DNA of 64,000 bases from Spizellomyces punctatus DAOM BR117 (Eukaryota > Chytridiomycota > Chytridiomycetes > Spizellomycetales > Spizellomycetaceae): positions 230,994-294,993 of the forward strand of contig NW_015971558.1 of assembly GCF_000182565.1 (NCBI RefSeq). Reading direction: 5' to 3'. Within the stretch, counting starts at the first letter, position 1. Every line of letters begins with the position of its first letter. The notes beneath the pieces are model-generated. The model was not told the origin of the DNA and did no database searches. It was given only the letters and a program-made list of their open reading frames with translations. Position numbers and translations under genes: made by a program. This document shows positions 60,601-64,000 of this stretch, piece after piece.

Positions 60601-63296
60601 GAACTCCAATGGCCGCCAGTCGTCTCAGGATGGGTCTGAAGATGCCAGTGGTACAGATGGGACGGTGGTGGACATGCTTGGTTCACCCAGTGACAAAAAG
60701 GAGCTGCCCCATGTGTTCCTACCCCACATCGTTTCGTTGATCCTATTCTACGTAATGGTGAGTCCAAGTCTTGTAGTTTTTCTTCGAGCCCAGCGGTAAC
60801 AACTTTGTGCTTCAACAGGGGCATATTACCAGCTTCATGTCGTTGATCGGGTATTACCTTTTTCTCGAGTTCATGAATCCGACGTATTTCTCGTCCCGCT
60901 ATTATGTGTTCCTAGTGGGAATCGCTCTATTTCCTGTCATTCAATTTTTGATGTTCGCTGCTGCCATTGGGTTAAAATGGCTCGTTATTGGAAAGTTCCG
61001 ACCGGGAAAGTACAGATTGTACTCGTTTTACTATTGGAGGTGTGCTACTAGTTATTTCGTGGCTTGCAGAAAACTGTGATATTAACGGATCACTTACCCT
61101 CACTTTTTCGGCTCAGATGGTGGATCGTTAGTCGTGTTACCGCAATGGTTCCGGCTGCTTTCATGCGTGGTTCACCCCTGCTTCGTATCTATTTGCGTTT
61201 GCTTGGTGCTAAAATCGGGCGCAACGTTCACCTGCAGTCAGTTTTCGTATCTTCGTTCGATCTGATCACCATCGGCGATAACACTTCAATCGGGTCTGAT
61301 GCTCACCTATACGGATTTCATGTCATGAACGGTTATCTGCACATTGGACGGGTGACAATTGGTGAAGGATGCTACGTTGGTGCCCGCTCACATTTGGAAC
61401 CAAACACGTCGATGGGCGATCGGGCGCAGCTTGGCGAATTATCATGTGTTGGAATGGGACGGCATATTCCATCGGGCGAGAGTTGGACTGGGTCTCCTGC
61501 TGAGCCTGTGGACCCAGCTTCCATCCTTTGTGCAGATATGGTCATCCCCCTCCGAAAAAGACGCAGCTGCTTTGGTCGCATGTTTGAGGCCATCGGTGAC
61601 TTCCTGCACGCCCTCTTTTTCGTTTTCGCATACTTCATCATGGCTATCATGATGTTTGGGGCATCTGTACCGAATTTAATTCTTTTGCTATTCACCGGAA
61701 ATGTGATAAGCTCATGGACTATGCGGATGGCAATCTATATACCAGTCATGGGGTGAGTGACAGTAACTACGTTTCCCGCTGTCCAGCTGTAGTAACGATG
61801 TTGAATATCCTCTTTAGTCCAATCTATTGCGTTTGCATTGCCTTTCAGCTGGTGATTCTTAAGTGGCTTATCGGTGGCCGTATTCAACCTGGAGTCTATA
61901 GCACACGATCCTTCGCTTACTTCCGTATATGGTTCGTTGACAAAATGGTCCAGACCTCGCTCAGCGCACTGGGTGGAATGTACGCGACTCTGTATCTTCC
62001 ACCGTGGCTCTCAGCAATGGGTATGAAAGTGGGGAAGACTGTAGAAGTGTCTACTGCGGCGAACTGGACTCCGGATCTCTGTACGTTGGGTGACAGGTCG
62101 TTCCTCGCCGACAACGTCTGCCTCGGCGCGCCTGTGTTTCATGGTGGAATGGTGAAAGTTAGCCACACGGAGATTAGGGAGAGGTCTTTTGTTGGAAACA
62201 GCGGGCTCATGCCATCCGGTAGCACCATTGGCAAGAACTGCTTGATCGGCGTCAATTCAGTGCCTCCTGCCAGTCTCGCAGAATGCCAAAGCTCTCAAAC
62301 GGTCTCCGAAAAGAACAAAGAACATGGTTTCGTTGTGAATGTGGAAGAAGTTATACCACCTGGTTCCCGTTACGATGTTCCCGACGGTACATCTTGGCTT
62401 GGCTCACCAGCAATGAACCTCCCCGCTCGCGCTTGTGCAGTGAAAAAATTCAAAGAATCGAAGACCTTCCAGCCGTCTCGCAAGCGTTATTTGCAACGGT
62501 ATTTGATCGAGTTCTTCAGGGTGACTGGTCCTGCCATGATTGAAGGAGGAACTTTGGTTGGCGCGTTCATACTGGCCATGTGGCTGGACCTGAGGTGGTG
62601 GCATCTTTGGCTCTACTGGCCGCTCTTGCATATCGGTCGTGGAATTTGCTTTTGTGCCTGTGTATGGCTCGCCAAGTGGATATTGATCGGCCGCTATATT
62701 GCTCAGGAACAGCCCTTGTGGTCCGTTTATGTTTGGAAGGCCGAGGTAAGAAAGTCGCAAGGTGCCTGGCTTATGCTGTTTACCGTTATCTAATCTCTTG
62801 TTTACTTATCCAGCTTGTCAGCGGTTGGGAAGAATTCGGCTGCAATCCAGCTTTCGTCTCTGGTCTTCAGGGAACTCCGTGGATAAATCATTGGTTTCGC
62901 TCTCTAGGTGCCAAAATTGGTCGGCGCTGCTACATTAACACGGTAAGTGCACACCAGCAGTTACTCGGTCAGCTGCGCTTTTCTCATTATCATCGATTAC
63001 TTTTGCTCCTCCAGGTGTGGTTCTGCGAACCTGATTTGATTAGTATCGGCGATAACGTGTGCCTAAACACGGATGTTGTCCTGCAAACGCATCTGTTTGA
63101 GGACCGAATTATGAAGATGTCACATTTGCGTATCGAGGACCATGTGTCAATTGGCGGCGCTTCAGTGATTCTCTACGACTCAGTCATTGAAGAAGGGTGT
63201 CATGTTGATTCGCTTTCGTTGGCCATGAAAGGCGAAGTACTCAGTTCTTGGACGCATTGGCGAGGGACGCCAGCCCAACCTGTTTTCCAGGGATGA
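57675..63296 (+). CDS. Pls-like polyamino-acid synthetase: NRPS A-T plus membrane-bound hexapeptide-repeat domains
   Basis: Eleven exons (57675-57847, 57884-58890, 58948-59482, 59561-59724, 59789-60133, 60210-60757, 60819-61039, 61117-61752, 61818-62745, 62814-62942, 63015-63296) give 1655 residues in frame. Residues 1-205 resemble the C-terminal lobe of a condensation domain, with the HHxxxDG lobe missing. The adenylation domain has YTSGSTGKPKG, NTYGPTEATV, YKTGDLGRW, VKLRGHRIELGEIE and LPSGKVDRKKLP. The carrier domain has FFALGGHSVLAARL (Ser for phosphopantetheine, near residue 816). From about 905 come repeated pairs of membrane helices and left-handed beta-helix hexapeptide segments, three times (e.g. 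ITIGDNTSIGSDAHLYG, GDRSFLADNVCLGAP, ISIGDNVCLNTDVVLQ). This is the layout of bacterial epsilon-polylysine synthetase, which links one amino acid into an isopeptide chain. Substrate is unknown. Exon 1/2 needs a 36-nt intron to bypass a TAA. Confidence 0.85.
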
Positions 63297-64000
63297 TGCG
63301 GATTTCTGCATAATGCGACGCTGTATTTGCTTTGTATTACTCTAATAGACACGCTTCACAAGATCAATTACACTAAGTGGCTTATGTGAGAACTAAGTAT
63401 TTAGAGTTCGAGATGCGAGTTGCAAAGCACGAGAATAACAACTTGAGATGCATCTATTCATACATCGAACATTTAATTCACAAAATACTCAGAAATCGTA
63501 GATGCCATAGTGTACCGGATTCAAAAGTAGTCCTTCGCGGTTTTCGGCATGACTGCAGAGAGGAGGGAAGTTACCTAACAAGTATCCGGGTTCATTCTTG
63601 CACAGGTGCAAGGTAGACCTGTTCTTTGGTCTTCGCACGCAGTTGCGGACTTTGATTTTTGCGACGCGTCTCGCGTGCCATATGACCATATATAGTTATA
63701 GTGATCATGTATCCATGTATAGCTAAAGTATGGCGCAGCGCGTAGCAGTTAGCTTAGGAAAACCCCGCCGCGCCGACAACCTGTCAAAGTCTGTCGGTTC
63801 CACGGCGGCCCCGTAGTTAGATGTTTATTCTTTGCCTCATTGCATGGCACTGTCACAAGACGGATTTCCCTCCCATTTGTTTGTTGGGGTACGGTTGTCT
63901 GTATCACTTGAGAATTATGGTACGGGGTCTTTTTTGTGCGGTTAACACCAATACTGTGTCACTATGCACATATATGTTCAAGTGGGACTTCTATTGGCCA
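63297..64000. other. Intergenic to right edge
   Basis: No gene seen. AT-rich with a short GC-rich island (ccccgccgcgccgac) near 63764. It probably contains the 3' end of the Pls-like gene and unrelated upstream sequence of the next gene. Confidence 0.4.

Overview
The window is a gene-dense, intron-rich nuclear contig, most likely from an early-diverging (chytrid-like) fungus. Fungal signs are a CBP4-type complex III assembly factor, an Stc1-type zinc domain, an N-terminally extended MetX/CysA acyltransferase and a fungal-style polyamino-acid-synthetase-like NRPS. Alongside these are genes often lost in yeasts but shared with animals: a TBC1D19 orthologue, a PRL/PTP4A phosphatase, a Hippo/MST kinase with SARAH tail, cactin, BLOC1S2, a CCNDBP1/GCIP protein, LITAF and TMEM14. 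Introns are short (about 36-235 nt), mostly GT-AG with at least two GC-AG. Exon joins were worked out by eye.

Layout. 0-2.6 kb: a repeat-rich protein running off the left edge, then a CT/CA microsatellite. 2.6-9.2 kb: AP-3 delta, CBP4, VPS28. 9.7-15.5 kb: a catalytic-type Argonaute head-to-head with cactin. 15.6-18.9 kb: TBC1D19 and a prenylated PRL phosphatase. 19.4-24.3 kb: an Stc1-RWD protein, a nuclear LAGLIDADG protein with a probable mitochondrial presequence, and PSF2. 24.4-28 kb: branched-chain aminotransferase and MetX/CysA acyltransferase. 28.3-34.2 kb: MST kinase, methionine aminopeptidase 1, a DUF4286-like protein, LITAF. 34.4-37.1 kb: a repeat island with direct repeats, a tiny foldback element, a decayed inverted paralogue and its intact orphan relative. 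37.4-55.9 kb: housekeeping genes (phosducin-like, EXO1, RS protein, TMEM14, TLDc/OXR1, BLOC1S2, DNAJC1-like, GCIP, cyclin H, TatD, SNF7, MBOAT). 57.7-63.3 kb: an 11-exon multidomain NRPS-like gene with the Pls architecture.

Themes. Endolysosomal trafficking recurs (AP-3 delta, BLOC1S2, VPS28, SNF7, LITAF, TBC1D19, OXR1-like). Argonaute and an Stc1-domain protein lie 7 kb apart, which fits an RNAi-to-heterochromatin link. Many genes are divergent pairs sharing 110-250 bp promoters, and several starts have a TCACGTGA box 60-80 bp upstream.
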